Part shown: one piece after another, positions 44,039 through 59,000 of the stretch
Layout of the letters: the number at the start of each line of letters is the position of its first letter
How positions within the stretch are numbered: position 1 is the stretch's first letter
NCBI RefSeq assembly: GCF_013284245.2
Contig: NZ_CP085876.1
Coordinates: 3,393,001-3,457,000, forward strand
Direction: 5' to 3'
DNA: 64,000 nucleotides
Origin: Brevibacillus sp. DP1.3A
GTDB lineage: Bacteria > Bacillota > Bacilli > Brevibacillales > Brevibacillaceae
Notes under the pieces: generated by a model
What the model saw: the letters and a program-made list of their open reading frames with translations, nothing else
Told to the model about the DNA's origin: nothing
Database searches by the model: none
Program-made: the position numbers and the translations under genes

Positions 44039-47000
44039 TTACTTGTCTTGGATGAGATCAAGTAAGTCGGCAATCTCTTCATCATCCCAACCGAATTCGG
44101 ACAGATCACTTGTAGTTGGTGTAGTGGCTGTCTCCGTCTGACCTAGCTCGATCAATTGTCGTAGTGCGTTTACATAGTAATCCACCAAATCTTTGACAGT
44201 TTCTTTGCGATAAATCTCTTCACTGAAGGCGATCGTTACAATCAATTGTCCCCCAACGACAGAGCTACCGAAATCCAGCAGATGCTGACGTTCTGAGTTG
44301 CGGTTGAAGTTGTCGCCTCTTGCTTCGTTTGCAAAGCCAAACAAGGATTCTGTGTCATCGACTGCCTGATCAAGCTGACCGAGGTAGTTGAAGCTAATCT
44401 CTGCTTTTGGCAAGGACTTGAACTTTTCAGTCATTTCCTCGTTCAGGTAACGGAGAATTCCATAGCCGATTCCCTTGTTCGGAATGCTACGCAGCTGTTC
44501 TTTGGTCGTTTGTAGCGCTTCTTTGAGAGAGGTCGTTCCACTCGTATCCAAGAGGATGGTATACATGCTCGTGAACCACCCCAAGGTACGGGACAGATCG
44601 ACATCGTCGAAGAGCTCTTCACGTCCGTGTCCTTCCAGATGGACGAGGGAGGTTTGATTTCCAGTCCAGACGAAGATCGCTTCTGCCAATGCAGTGAGCA
44701 AGACGTCATTGATCTGAGTTTGGTAGATCGAAGGCAATTCCTGTAAGAGTACTTTGGTTTCTTCCTGCGTAAGTGCAACAGAAACCATCCTAGCAGTAAG
44801 CTCTCGGTTCTTTCCGTTCTCATAATCTTTTGGCAGAGCGTTTACTTCTGTATCAAAGGTGCTTAGCCAATAATCCGCTTCCTCTTGCAGGCTGTCCGAT
44901 TGAGCGTGCTCCGTCAATTTTTCAGCCCAATACTTGTAGGAGCTGGTCTTTGGCGGCAGTTGCACCTGCTTGCCTTGTAGCAGTTGGGTGCTGGCCTTAT
45001 TCAAGTCTTCCGTGATGATGCGCCAAGACACACCATCGACTGCCAAGTGGTGAATGACGATTAGCAAGCGGCCTTCCTGTTCACTGCCCAAATCGAAGTA
45101 GACGGCACGGAGCAACGGACCTTCCGAGAGATGCAAGCTTGCCTGAGCTTCCTCAGAGATTTCCCCGATTCGCTTTACTTGCTGTTCATACGGCAAATGA
45201 CCCAATTCCTCTACGGTAAATGGAATAATATCTGTCCAATCCTCCTTGTTTTGCTTCCATTTTCCATCCTGATGGTAGAAGCGGAGGCGGAGGGCATCAT
45301 GGTGTCCGAGCAAGTGATAGAAAGCTTGTCTCAAAATTTCTGGGTCGATCGGTTTGACAGTTAAAAGTACAGATTGGTTCCAGTGGTTGCGATCTGCCAA
45401 TTTTTGCTCGAAGAACCAGCGCTGAATCGGCAGGAGTGGCACTTCCCCTGTGACGATGCCTTGCTCGGCAAAAATGTTAACCGACTCCCCAATCGCATGA
45501 GTCAACTCAGCAATCGACTGATTTTCGAACAAGAGCTTTGGTGACAAGCGAATTCCAGATTGGGCTGCGCGAGCCACGATCTGAATGCTTAGAATCGAAT
45601 CACCACCGAGTTCGAAGAAGTTATCGTGAATTCCGACTTGCTCTACTCCTAGAACCTTTTTCCATATTTCGGCCAATACTCTCTCGACAAACGTCTCTGG
45701 AGCAACGAATTCTCCGTTCCTCACCGTGTACTCCGGTATAGGTAATGCACGACGGTCTACTTTGCCATTTGGAGTGAGTGGCAGAGCATCCATAATTACG
45801 AATGCGGCTGGTACCATATACTCCGGCAGTAATTCTTTGAGGTAGCTGTCGAAGTTGCCAGCTTGATCCTCTACTCCTTCTTCTAACACGACATACGCGG
45901 CCAGTCGTTTCACACCTGGCATGTCTTCACGGGCAAGGACGATCGTTTCTTTGACAGAAGGATGAGTGTACAGGGCGGTTTCAATCTCGCCCAGCTCGAC
46001 GCGGAAACCACGGATACTCACCTGATCGTCGGCACGACCGATAAACTCGATGTTGCCGTCCGGCAGGTAGCGGACAAGGTCTCCTGTTCTGTACATTTTT
46101 GCCCCTCGAATGTGCGCGAACGGATTTTCGACGAAGCGTTCTTGTGTCAGATCAGGACGTTTTAGATACCCGCGACCCAAGCTGTTCCCTGCGATGTACA
46201 GTTCGCCTGCAACACCGATCGGCACAGGTTGCAGCTTTGCATCAAGAACGTATACTTGCACATTGTCGATTGGGCGTCCGATTGTCGGTGCAGCTATCTG
46301 ACCAGCCTGTACAGGAACGATGCCTGCTGTAGCTACGACGGCATTTTCCGTTGGCCCATACTGATTTACCAATGTAAATGGCAGATGAGCCGATGGATAC
46401 TGATGCAGTTTGTCACCGCCAGTCAGCATGTAGCGTAAATCTGAATCGGTCGGCCATTCAACAGACATCAAGCTCTCTGCTAATGGCGTTGGTAGGAAGC
46501 TGATCGTGATTCCTGAGTCGACGAGCCAATCACGCAGTTTTTCCGGTACGAGACGAATCTCTTCTTGTGGCAGATACAGCGTCGCTCCTGCCGTCAGATA
46601 CGGCCAGATTTCCCAGACAGCGGCGTCAAAGGCTGTTCCGGCGATTTGTGATGCTTTATCTTCTGGCGTGACGTTGTAAGCATGCTGGTGCCAATAGATG
46701 AGATTCAATAGAGCGCGTTGCTCGATTTCCACTCCTTTTGGTGTTCCAGTAGAACCGGAGGTGTAAATGACATAGGCGAGATTGTTCGTTGTCGTCGTGA
46801 TTTCGGGTGATTCCGTGCTCTCATTGGCAACCAAATCCCAATCGATATCGAGACAAATAAACGTTGCATCACCTGTTGGCAATGCTTCAAGCAAGCTTTC
46901 TTGGGTCAATACGATCGGCATGTTCGTGTCATTCATCATGAAGGCAAGGCGCTCTTTTGGATAAGATGGGTCCATCGGAACAAACGCGCCGCCTGCTTTG

Positions 47001-50000
47001 AGAATCCCTAATTGGCCGATCAGCATCTCGACGGAGCGTTCGACGCAAATGCCGACGAGAGTCTCTGTCGTTACCCCCTGTTGTTGCAAGTAGTTCGCCA
47101 GTTGATTCGCTTTTGAATCCAGCTCTGCGTAGGTGAGCGAGCCTTCCTTGGAGACGACTGCCAGTTGATCCGGCATTTTCCTTGTCATTTCAGCGACTAG
47201 CTCGTGCACTGTCTTCTCATATGTGTAATTTGCAGCTGTGTTGTTCCACGCGAGTATAAGCTGTTCACGTTCATCCGGACGAAGCAGTGGTAACGCCATG
47301 ATCGAGCGATCAGGTTGGGCGACTATTCCCTCCAGTAAATGATGGAAATGATTCACGATTCGCTCCATCGTTGTTTGGTCGAACAAATCTGTATTGTAAT
47401 CAAATGTAGCGATCAGGCCGTTTGGCGTTTCTGCCATAGTCAAGCTGATGTCATATTTGGACATCACTTCTTGGTTCTTGCTTTCAAACGGAGCAATCCG
47501 AATGCCCTCAAGTTCATGAGTCTGCATTTGGAAGTTTTGCAGAGCAAACATAACTTGGTAGAGCGGCGAATAGCTGAGGCTACGTTCCAACTCCAGCTCA
47601 TCTATCAACTTTTCAAAGGGCAGGTCTTGATGGGTATACGCTTCCAGTGCAGACTCGCGCACTCTTGCAAGTAGTTCACGGAAGGTTGGGGCGCCAGACA
47701 TATCGGTTCTCATCGCCAGCGTGTTGATGAAGAAGCCAATTAATGACTCCGTTTCTTGTCTATTGCGTCCAGCAACCGGACTTCCTACGATAATGTCGTC
47801 TTGACCGCTGTAGCGATGAAGCAGGATTTGGAATGCAGCGAGCAAGGTCATAAAGAGCGTGGCGCCTTCTTGTCGGCTGAGCGTGTGTAATTTTTCCACA
47901 AGCTCCGTTGGGAAACTCGTCGTGTATAAGGCTCCGTTATATGTCTGTACAGGTGGACGCGGACGATCTGTCGGTAAGGCCAATAGCGGCTCACTGCCAC
48001 CGAGTTTCGCTTTCCAGTATGCGAGTTGTTGCTCCAGCGCCTCTCCTTGTAGCCATTCACGCTGCCAAGCTGCAAAGTCTGCATATTGTAGTGGCATCTC
48101 GGTGAGTTGCGGCGTTTCTTCCTTGCGAAGCGCTTCATAAATCGTAACCAGCTCACGTATGAAAATGTTCATCGACCAACCGTCAGATACGATATGGTGC
48201 ATGTTAAGCAGGAAGACGAAATTCACTTCGCCGATCTGGATGATCGTGGCCCGCAGTAACGGTCCTGTACGTAGGTCAAATGGGTTGTTTGCCTCTTCTC
48301 TCTCCAGGCGATGGACCTCGGTGTCGCGCTCCTCTTCTGGTAGATCACGCAAATCAATCTTGCCCAGGCTCCACGCGATTTCTGGGTGAATGACTTGTAT
48401 TGCTTCCCCGTTGATGTCAGTGAAGGTTGTTCGCAAACTCTCGTGTCGCTCGATGATCATCTGCAGACTGCGTTCCCATGCAAGGATGTTGAGGTGTCCT
48501 TGCATCCGCATGGCAGACGGGATGTTGTACAAGGCGCTGTTCGGCATTAAACGATCCAAGAACCACAAGCGTTGCTGTGCAAATGAGAGCGGTAGATGCT
48601 GATCGCGAGAAACCGGTGCGAGTGGAATGCTGGCCACTTTCGATTTGGCTTCCAGTAAACCGGTTAATTTTTCGCTCATTTGTGCCACGCTAGGATTTTC
48701 GAACAAGGCACGGAGTGGGACTTCCACACCAAATGTTTCTTTCAGGCGGGAAACGGTTTGGGTAGCCAAGAGCGAATGTCCACCCAGATGAAAGAAGTCA
48801 TCGTGGATTCCAATTCCCTCAACAGAAAGTACCTGCGACCAAATATGGGCGACGATTTCCTCTGTTGGTGTACGCGGCGCCACATATTCCTTCCCTGACT
48901 CCCCTTGTCCCCAATCCGGTGCTGGAAGGGCGCGGCGATTTACTTTCCCGTTGACCGTGAGTGGAATCTCTGCCATCCATACATACCCTGCTGGAACCAT
49001 GTATTCCGGTAGGGTCTCTTTCAGGTAGTGGATAAGCTCAGCATCTCCCGGTTGTTGTTCGTTTGCTGCAACGAGATAAGCTGCCAAACGCTTGTCTCCT
49101 TTTCGCTCCTCACGCGCGATAACGACGACATTTTGAACGGCTGGATGCTGTCTGAGTCTATTTTCGATTTCGCCCAGTTCGATTCGATAACCGCGAATCT
49201 TGACTTGGTCGTCGATTCGTCCGAGGAATTCGAGCTGTCCGTCTTCCGTATAGCGAACTAGGTCACCAGTCCGGTAGAGGCGTTCTCCTTCCTTGCCGAA
49301 CGGATGATTGATAAAGCGTTCTTTCGTAAGTTCAGGACGATTCCAGTACCCTCTGGCTATTCCTTTTCCGCCGATGTACAGCTCGCCTGGTACGCCTATT
49401 GGCACAGGTTGCCGGTTTGCATCCAGTACATACACTTCCACATTGGCGATGGGTCTGCCGATTGATGGATTTTGACCGTTATTCTCACAACGTATGAGCG
49501 TAGCAGTGACGGTTGTTTCTGTTGGTCCGTAGCAGTTAAAGAACTGGAGATCCTTCGCGTGACGGGCGACAAGCTCACGGCTTAACGCTTCCCCACCGAC
49601 AATCAGAGTCTTCAGGTCTGGCAAATCCGCTTGTGGCAAGGCCGATACTACAGAAGAAGCCATTGTCACGATCGTAATGCGTTGTTCCTGCAAGACTTGG
49701 ATCAACTCCGGACCAGGTAAAAGTAATTCGCGATCCTCAATGACTAGCGTGGCACCAGCGAGCAGGGTCATTGCGATCTCGGAGACAGAAACATCAAAGC
49801 TAAATGATGTGAATTGCAAAACCCGGCTCGTCGCATCGATTTGGAACGAATGGATCAGGGCATGTGTCAAATTGATCACGGAGTGGTGCTCGACCATCAC
49901 CCCTTTGGGCAATCCGGTTGATCCAGAAGTATAGATTACGTAAGCGAGATGATGTTCATTGACGCTGCTATCCACGTTTGTGGTTGGCTCATCTGCCAGT

Positions 50001-53000
50001 TCATCGCTATCGAGGCAAATGACCTGTTTAGAAGGAACTGGTAGCATGTCTTTCAGCGATACTTGCGTCAACAAAATGTTCGCTTGCGAATCTTCGATCA
50101 TATAGGCAATGCGATCTTGCGGATGCGCTGGATCAATAGGCACATAAGCAGCACCTGCCTTCATTACACCAAGGAAAGCGATGATCATCTCTGGAGAACG
50201 CTCGACGCAAATGCCAACTAGCTTATCCGGTTGTACACCGCATGCAATCAGCCTGTGTGCCAGCTGATTTGCACGTTTGTTTAGCTCAGCATAGGTCAAC
50301 TCCATCTTCTTGTAGACGAGTGCAATAGCATCGGGTGTCTTTTCCACTTGTTTCTCGAATGCCTGATGGATGCAAAGCTGTGCCGGATAATCTACGCTCG
50401 TGTCATTCCATTCGACTAATACCTGCTGGAGCTCGCTTTCACTGAACATCGATACCTCTGCGAGGCACTGTTCAGGTTTTGCCATCATGGATTCGAGCAA
50501 GGAAGACATCTGGTGCAATACACGTTCGATATTTTCAGAAGCGAATCGGTTTTGGTCGTATTTGATCTTAAGGATGAACTCTTTACCCGGACCGCAGACG
50601 ACGGTGATTGGATAATTCGTTTGTTCCATCGTTTCTACGTCGGATAATTGCAGCTGATAATGCTCATCTTTTACCGATTCACCAATCGGGTAGTTCTCAA
50701 AAATGAAGATGCTCTCGAACAGGGCAGCATTCCGCGCCATTTCACTCCAGCCTTGGATGTCAACCAACGGCGTGTACTCAAACTGGCGAAGCTCCACTTG
50801 ATGTTCTTGAATCTCTCGTAGCCATTCCCGCACCGATTTGTTCGCATCAATCCAAACACGAATCGGCAGGGTGTTGATGAAGAGACCTACCATGCCCTCT
50901 ACAGTAGGTAGATCAGCCGGACGACCGGAAACTGTTGCACCGAAGACGACATCATCCGTTGCGCCGTAACGGCTCAGGATGAGAGCCCATGCTCCTTGGA
51001 CAAGCGTATTCAATGTCAACTGGTGTGTACGGACAAAGGCTTGCAAACGTGAAGTCATGTCCACCGATAAGCGAATTTCTTTTTCTTCGTACACTTTCGG
51101 CATATGTTCCCGGCCGCCAGAGTAGCTACTCATCGCTAATGGTGTAGACTCGTGGAAGTCTTTAAGCTGCTCGCGCCAAAAATGTTCGGCGGCTTTCAAG
51201 TCTTGGCGCTGTACCCAATCGATGTAGGCTGAGAATGGTTGGACGAAGCTGTACGAAACCTCTCTATCTTCTGCTATGGACACATAAGCACTAAACCAGT
51301 CTTTTAGTACAATGGGTACGCTCCAACCATCAAGCAATACATGATGGAAGCTCCAAGTGAAGCGATAAACTCCCTCACGTAAATGGAATAACGTCCAACG
51401 CATGAGTGGTGGAGAAGCAATCTCGAAATTTCGTCTTCGATCAGCTTCTAGATAGTGAGCCAGTTCCGTTTTTTGCTGCTCCGTCGTCAAATGACGAAGG
51501 TCGATTTTTTCTACTGTTGCTTTTACTTGTTTGCGTACAATCTGATGAGCCTCTGAACCTTCCCAAACAAAGTAGGTACGTAGAATCGGATGGCGATCCA
51601 CTACCTTTTGCCACGCCTGTTCAAACGCATCGACGTACAAGCCCTCCAACGTCATGGCAAAGTGAACAATATAGTCTCCCCCCTCTTGCTCGTACAGGGA
51701 GTGGAACAGCATGCCACCTTGCAATGGACTGAGCGGATAGACGTTTTCGATCAGGCGATCCTGTCCCAGATGCTTGTCGATAGCACGTTGATCCATTCGC
51801 GCTAGTGGAAAGTCAGATGGCGTATAGCCGCCTGCTTCTTCGGACTGGCAGTGCGCAATGATCTCACGCAAAGCTTCCAGATAGTTGCAAGCAAGCTCTT
51901 GGATCGTGCTTTCTTCGTGAATGTTTTCGCTATATATCCATGTGACATGGAGCTGTTCTCCGGTTATGACACTGTTTACATCAATCAGGTGCTGACGTAT
52001 TGTGTCTTTCCCCAAATTGGAGCCTCTTGATTCTTGCGCCATACCAAATCTCGATTCGGCTTGAACGATCTGATCAAACTGTCCGAGGTAGTTGAAGCTC
52101 ATTTCTGGCTTCGGCTTTTCATCTAGGAGTTTTTTCAACTCCTCATCCTGACTGAGGTATCGGATAATGCCGTAGCCGACACCTTTCTTTGGAATGCGAC
52201 GAAGCTGTTCCTTGACCGCTTTCAAAGCGTCACCCCACGGCTTTGAAGGGTCAATCGAAAGCTGTACCGGGTACATGCTCGTAAACCAGCCAACCGTACG
52301 GGATAAGTCCACTCCTTCGATAATCTCCTCACGTCCGTGCCCTTCCAGATGAACGGATACTAGTGTTTCGCCTGTCCAACGATTCATTGCTTTGGTTAAA
52401 GCGGTAAGCAATACATCATTGATTTGCAGACGGTAAGGCGTAAGCGTATCCTGCAACAACGCGCGAGTTTCATCAATAGTAAGCGCAAGACTGACTTGTT
52501 TGGAGGTTGCATCTGTGTTTTGACTTGGCTCGAAGGCACGGTCAATTGGAAGTGGACTCACTTCATCATTTTGGCCCAGCCAGAACACTTTTTCCGGCTC
52601 GATCGCTTCGGAATTCGCATAGGATTGCAATTGCTCTCCCCATGACTTGAATGAAGTCGTCTTCGCAGGGAATTGCACCTCTTGATCGTTTACAAGTTGC
52701 CCGTAAGCAGTTTGTAGATCCTCTAGCAAAATGCGCCAGGATACACCGTCTATCACCAGATGGTGGGCAACAATCAGTAGACGACCAGGTTGGTCCGCAC
52801 CAAGATGGAAGTAAACGACTTGGAAAACGGGTCCCTCACTTACATGTAGACTTGATTGCACCTCGTTTGCGATTTGCTCCAGACGATCGGCTTGTTCTTC
52901 ATCTAGAACAGCGGACAGGTCCACACTACGGAATGGAATAATCTCAGGTTGCCCTTCCATATATTGGTTCCAACCTTGCTCCGTATGGTTAAAACGCATA

Positions 53001-56000
53001 CGTAATGCGTCATGATGAGTGAGCAGACTCTCGACGACACGCTCTAGAACAGTTAGGTCAACGGGTTGTTGAACCGTCAAAAGCAAGGATTGGTTCCAAT
53101 GATGGATCGACGGTTGTTCAGTCGTGAAGAACCATGATTGAATTGGCGTGAGCGGCACCTCTCCCGTCAAGATACCTTGTTCTGCTTGGATTTTTCCTGT
53201 TTGTATGCCGTCAGTCGCTGTCACGACACTTGCCAGTTCCGCGATGGTTTGATTTCTCAAGAGCTGTTTCGGTGTCAAACGAATTCCAGCCTGATTGGCT
53301 CGAGAAACAATTTGGATACTCAAGATGGAGTCTCCACCCAACTCGAAAAAGTTGTCATAAATACCAACGTTGTCAATTCTTAGAACATTCTTCCATATAT
53401 CTGCAAGCGTAGCCTCTATAGCAGTTGTCGGAGCTGCAAAACTGCCTTCTTTTTCAGTGTGTAATAAATCAGGTACAGGCAATGCTTGTCGATCTACCTT
53501 CCCGTTTGGAGTCAGCGGCAGGTTACCCATGATGACAAATGCAGCTGGCACCATATACTCAGGCAGCTTTTCCTTTAGATAGCTACGGAAGTCACTTGCT
53601 TGAATCTCTTGTTTTTCTCCAAGTACGACGTAGGCAGCGAGTCGTTTAATGCCCGGAATATCCTCACGTACGAGTACGATGGTTTCTTTTACCGCTGGAT
53701 GAGTGTACAGAGCCGTTTCAATTTCACCCAGTTCGACCCTGAATCCTCGAATGCTCACCTGATCGTCTGCACGACCAATGAAATCTATGTTTCCATCTGG
53801 CAGGTAACGAACCAGATCTCCAGTTCGGTACATGCGGGCTCCCTGTTTTTGTGAGTATGGATTGGCTACGAACCTCTCTTTGGTTAGATCAGGGCGCTTC
53901 AGATAGCCACGTGCCAAACTGTCTCCAGCGATATAGAGCTCTCCGGCTACACCAATCGGCACAGGTTGCAGCTTTTCATCAAGGACGTATACTTGCACAT
54001 TGTCTATTGGACGTCCGATTGATGGTGCGAATACATGAGTAGCTTCTGTCGGAACGGCACCTGCTGTGGCGACAACCGCGTTTTCGGTTGGACCGTATTG
54101 GTTCATAAGAGTAAACGGCATTGTTGCTAGTGGGTAATCGTGTAGCTTATCGCCCCCTGTGAGCATATAGCGCAGCTTCGTGTTGATAGGCCATTCCAAG
54201 GTAAGCAATCTTTCCGCCAATGGCGTTGGCAAAAAGCTAATCGTGATACCCGATGCAACAAGCCAATCTCTTAGTTCCTCTGGTACCAGACGAATATCTT
54301 CTGATGGGAGATAAAGCGTTGCTCCCTTTGTTAGGTACGGCCAGATTTCCCAAACAGAAGCATCAAAGGCTGTTCCTGCGATTTGTGAAGCTCGATCGTT
54401 TGAATCTACGCTGTACGACCGTTGGTGCCAGAAAATGAGATTTAACAAGGCGGCATGCTCGATCTCTACCCCTTTTGGCGTTCCAGTAGAGCCAGACGTA
54501 TAGATGACATACGCAAGATTCTCTGTTGTCATTGCAATGTTGGGTGCCTCGCTGCTCTCTTCTGAAATGATATTCCAATCACGATCCAAGCAGATGAATG
54601 TTACAGGTCCTTCCGGCAATCGCCCTAACAGTCGTTCTTGGGTTACTACAACTGGCATATTCGCATCTTTCATCATGAAAGCAAGACGCTCTTGTGGATA
54701 CGCCGTGTCCATTGGGACATAAGCACCGCCAGCTTTGAGTATTCCCAGTTGACCGATGAGCATATCGATGGAACGTTCTACGCAAATGCCGACAAGTGTT
54801 TCAGAGGATACTCCCTGTTTTAGCAGGTAGTTCGCTACCTGATTCGCTTTGGCATCTAGTTCTGCATAGGTGATCTGCCCTTCTTCGGAAACAACTGCTA
54901 ATTGATTTGGCAACGCTTGTGCAATCCTTGCAACCCTTTCATGCACGCATGTTTCACGTTCAAAAGGTACATTCGTATCATTCCATTGATGGAGAAGCTG
55001 CTCCTTTTCCATATCGCTCAGGAGAGGTATGGCTGTGACTGGTTGCATCGGATTTGCCGAAATCGCCTCTAGCAGGTTCGAGAAATGGTTCCCCATGCGC
55101 TCTATCGTTGCTGGATCAAAAAGATCGGTGTTGTACTCGAATGTTGCGATAAGTCCATCAGGTGCTTCTACGGTGGTCAAGGTGATGTCAAACTTGGCGC
55201 TTACGCCCTCCTGACCTCTGTGGAAAGGCTCGATGCGGATCTGGGACAATTCTTGTACGTCCATCGGGATGTTTTGCAGTACGAACATCACTTGGAACAA
55301 CGGTGAGTAGCTTAGGCTTCTTTCCAGCTCCAGTTCATCTACCAGTTTTTCAAACGGCAGGTCTTGATGCGCATAAGCTTCCAGTGCAGTTTCTCGTACT
55401 TTTGCAAGCAAGTCTCGGAAGGTTGGTTCCCCGGACATATCCGTACGCATTACCAAGGTGTTAATGAAGAAACCAATAAGCGACTCCATTTCCTGTCTAT
55501 TACGTCCTGCGACCGGACTTCCGACGAGGATGTCTTTTTGACCACTGTAGCGATAGAGCAGGGTCTGAAAGGCAGCTAGCAAGGTCATGAATAAGGTTGA
55601 TCCTTCTTCACGACTGAGTGCTTTTAGGTCGGCAAGCAGTTTTTCTGGGAGCCTAATCGTATGCATTGCCCCTTTATGGCTCTGAACGGCAGGGCGTGGA
55701 CGATCTGTCGGCAATATCAGAAGTGGTTCTGCATCGCCTAATTGTTTTTTCCAGTACGCCAATTGTTGCTCCAGTACCTCTCCTTGCAACCAATTGCGTT
55801 GCCATGTGGCATAGTCTGCATATTGCAGCGGCATTTCGGCAAGCTGTGGTGTTTCTCCAGCAGATAACGCTTCGTAGATGGAGACTAACTCACCCATGAA
55901 TACACTCATAGACCAGCCATCCGCAATGATGTGATGTAAGTTGAGCAAAAATACATAGGCTTGTTCATCCATGCAAATCAGCTTGGCGCGCAACAACGGC

Positions 56001-59000
56001 CCTTGATTCAGATGAAACGATTGTTCTGAATCTTCTATGGCGAGACGCAATGCTTCCACTTCTCGCTCCTCTTCGCTCCAGTCTCGTAAGTCGATTCGTC
56101 CCAGGTTCCACTCGATCTCCGGATGAATGACTTGAACGGCTTCTCCATTGATATCGGAGAAAGTTGTACGCAAGCTCTCATGACGCTGGATGATCAGCTT
56201 GAGACTGCGCTCCCACGCATCGACGTCTAGCTCACCCTTCAGTCGAACAGCAGATGGGATGTTGTATACGGAACTGTCTGGCAACAACTTGTCCAAAAAC
56301 CACAAACGTTGTTGCGCAAACGAGAGCGGCAAGTGTCCGTCACGCGACACGGGCACAAGTGGGATGTTAGTGTGACCCGCTTCCCCTTGTAATAATGTCG
56401 TAATTTTTTCACTGATCGCAGCCGTTGTCGGATAATCAAACAGCGTACGAAGCGGCATGTCTACGCCAAAAGTTTGACGCATACGGGAAATCGCCTGGGT
56501 AGCTAAGAGGGAATGTCCCCCTCGTTCAAAGAAATCGTCGTGAATCCCGACTTGCTCTACGGAAAGCACCTGTGTCCAAATGTTAGTCACTATTTCTTCT
56601 GTTGGTGTGCGAGGTGCGACATACTCTTGTTGTGTGGTCAAAAGTCCCCAATCCGGTGTAGGCAGTGCCCGGTGGTCTACTTTTCCGTTGACCGTAAGCG
56701 GAATAGCATCCATCCAGACTATGCCTGCTGGAATCATGTAATCTGGCAATGTCTCTTTCAGATAGCGAGCGAGCTCCTCTGTAGCCGGCTTCTCTTCACC
56801 TATTGCAATCAGATAAGCAGCCAAACGATTTTCTCGTACGGTAATAACAGCTTCCCGAATCGCAGAGTGCTTTCTCATTGCGTTTTCGATTTCGCCTAAT
56901 TCGATGCGGAAGCCGCGAATTTTCACCTGATTATCGATACGTCCGAGGAATTCAAGGTTACCGCCTTCCAGATAGCGCACCTGATCGCCTGTGCGATAAA
57001 GACGTTCGCCTTCCGCTCCAAACGGTTGAGTGATAAAGCGTTCCGCTGTAAGCTCTGGACGATTCCAGTAACCGCGTGCCAAACCTTTTCCACCAATGTA
57101 CAGCTCACCTGGTACGCCTATAGGGACAGGCTTCAAATTGGCATCTAATACGTAGATGGTCGCATTGGCGATTGGGCGGCCAATTGGCGTGTTCGTGAGA
57201 TTCGTATCCATAAGCATTAACGTGGTGCAAACAGTTGCTTCCGTTGGTCCGTAGCAATTGAAAAATTGACGATGATTTGCATAGCGAGTGATGAGCTCAT
57301 AGCCTGGTGCTTCGCCACCGATCACTAATGTTTTCAGATCAGGTAGGTCGGCGTCAGGTAATGCCGCAAGTACAGCAGGAACCGTCATCACAGTCGTAAT
57401 TTGTTTTTCTTGCAAGACGGAGATGAGTTCAGGGCCAGGCAAGAGCATTTCACGATCCTCAATGACTAAGGTCGCACCCGAAATCAATGCCATGACGATC
57501 TCTGCGACAGATACATCGAAGCTGAACGAACATAACTGTAGGACGCGGCTAGACGGCTGGACTTGGAACAAATCGATCAGGTAATAAGCCATATTCACCG
57601 CACTATGGTGTTCGACCATTACGCCTTTCGGCAAGCCAGTGGAACCAGATGTGTAAATGACATAAGCAAGATTTTGTTCTGTAATCCCACTCACCACATC
57701 GTGAGCAGGTTCATTCTCTAGAGCATTACTATCAAGGCAAATTACCTGAGCCTGCGTTGTAAGCAAATGGTTTGCCAGAGATTGCTGGGTCAACACGATG
57801 TTTGCCTGCGAATCCTCGATCATGTAGGCAATACGCTCTAGCGGATGTGCCGGGTCAATTGGAACATAGGCGGCACCTGCTTTCATCACACCGAGAATCC
57901 CGACGATCATTTCTGGAGAGCGCTCGATGCAAATACCGACGAGCGTATCTGGTTTCACGCCTTGGGCAAGGAGATGATGCGCCAATTGGTTCGCTCGCTG
58001 GTTCAGTTCGGCATACGTCATTTCCATCTCTTTGTACATGAGTGCGATGGCATCTGGCGTCATTTTTACTTGGTGTTCAAATGCTTGATGAATGCAAAGC
58101 CCGGTTGGATAATCCACCTTCGTTTCGTTCCACTCGCCCAAAACCTGCTCTTGTTCCATTTCGCTGATCATGCGCACATCAGCCAAAGTTTGATCAGGAT
58201 TCGCTGTCATCGATTGGAGCAGACGAGTCATTTGCTCTAGGACACGTTCGATACGTACATGATCGAATCGGTTTTGATCAAAAACGATTTTGAGGACAAA
58301 TTCTTTGCCAGGGCCACATACTACGGTAAGTGGATAGTTGGTTTGCTCCGCAGAGTCTACATCAGAAATCTGAATACTGCTGTCCGCTTCTTTTACAGAC
58401 TCGTCGATCGGGTAGTTCTCAAAGATAAAAATACTTTCGAACAGAGAGGTGTTGCGCTCGAATTCGCTCCAGCTCTGGATGTCAACCAGCGGCGTGTACT
58501 CATATTGGCGAATCTCCAATTGCATTTCTTGCAATTCGCGCAGCCATACCCGAACGGTTTTGCTTGGATCAAGTGTGATTCGAACCGGAAGCGTATTGAT
58601 GAACAGACCAACCATATTTTCTACGCCATGCAAATCGGCTGGACGTCCTGAACCAGTTGCCCCGAATACGACATCTGCTTCACCACTGTAAGCTCCCAGG
58701 ATCATGCCCCACGCACTTTGTATGAATGTATTTAGCGTTACCTGATGCTGACGAGCAAATGATTGCAGATGTTCTGTAAACTCGGGCGAGAATCGGATAA
58801 AGCGCTCGTCGTAGGTTTTCGGTTCTCCAATGGATTGGAGAGCTTGTCCGAGATTGATTTGTGTCGGCCCGTATATCCCTTTCAAATGGTTGCGCCAAAA
58901 ACGTTCTGCAGCTTCCAAGTCTTGACGCTGAATCCACGCAACATACTGGGAAAAAGGCTGTACAGCTCCAAGCTGAACGTCTCTTCCTTCTGCCAGCGCT

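Noticed and set aside
43965-44039. Alternative lgrD start at 44039 (TAATG overlap with the lgrC stop)
   Set aside because: It would add 25 residues unlike any condensation-domain start and place a strong hairpin with a T-run inside the coding sequence; ATG 43964 has AGGAG and begins at the domain boundary. Not fully excluded.
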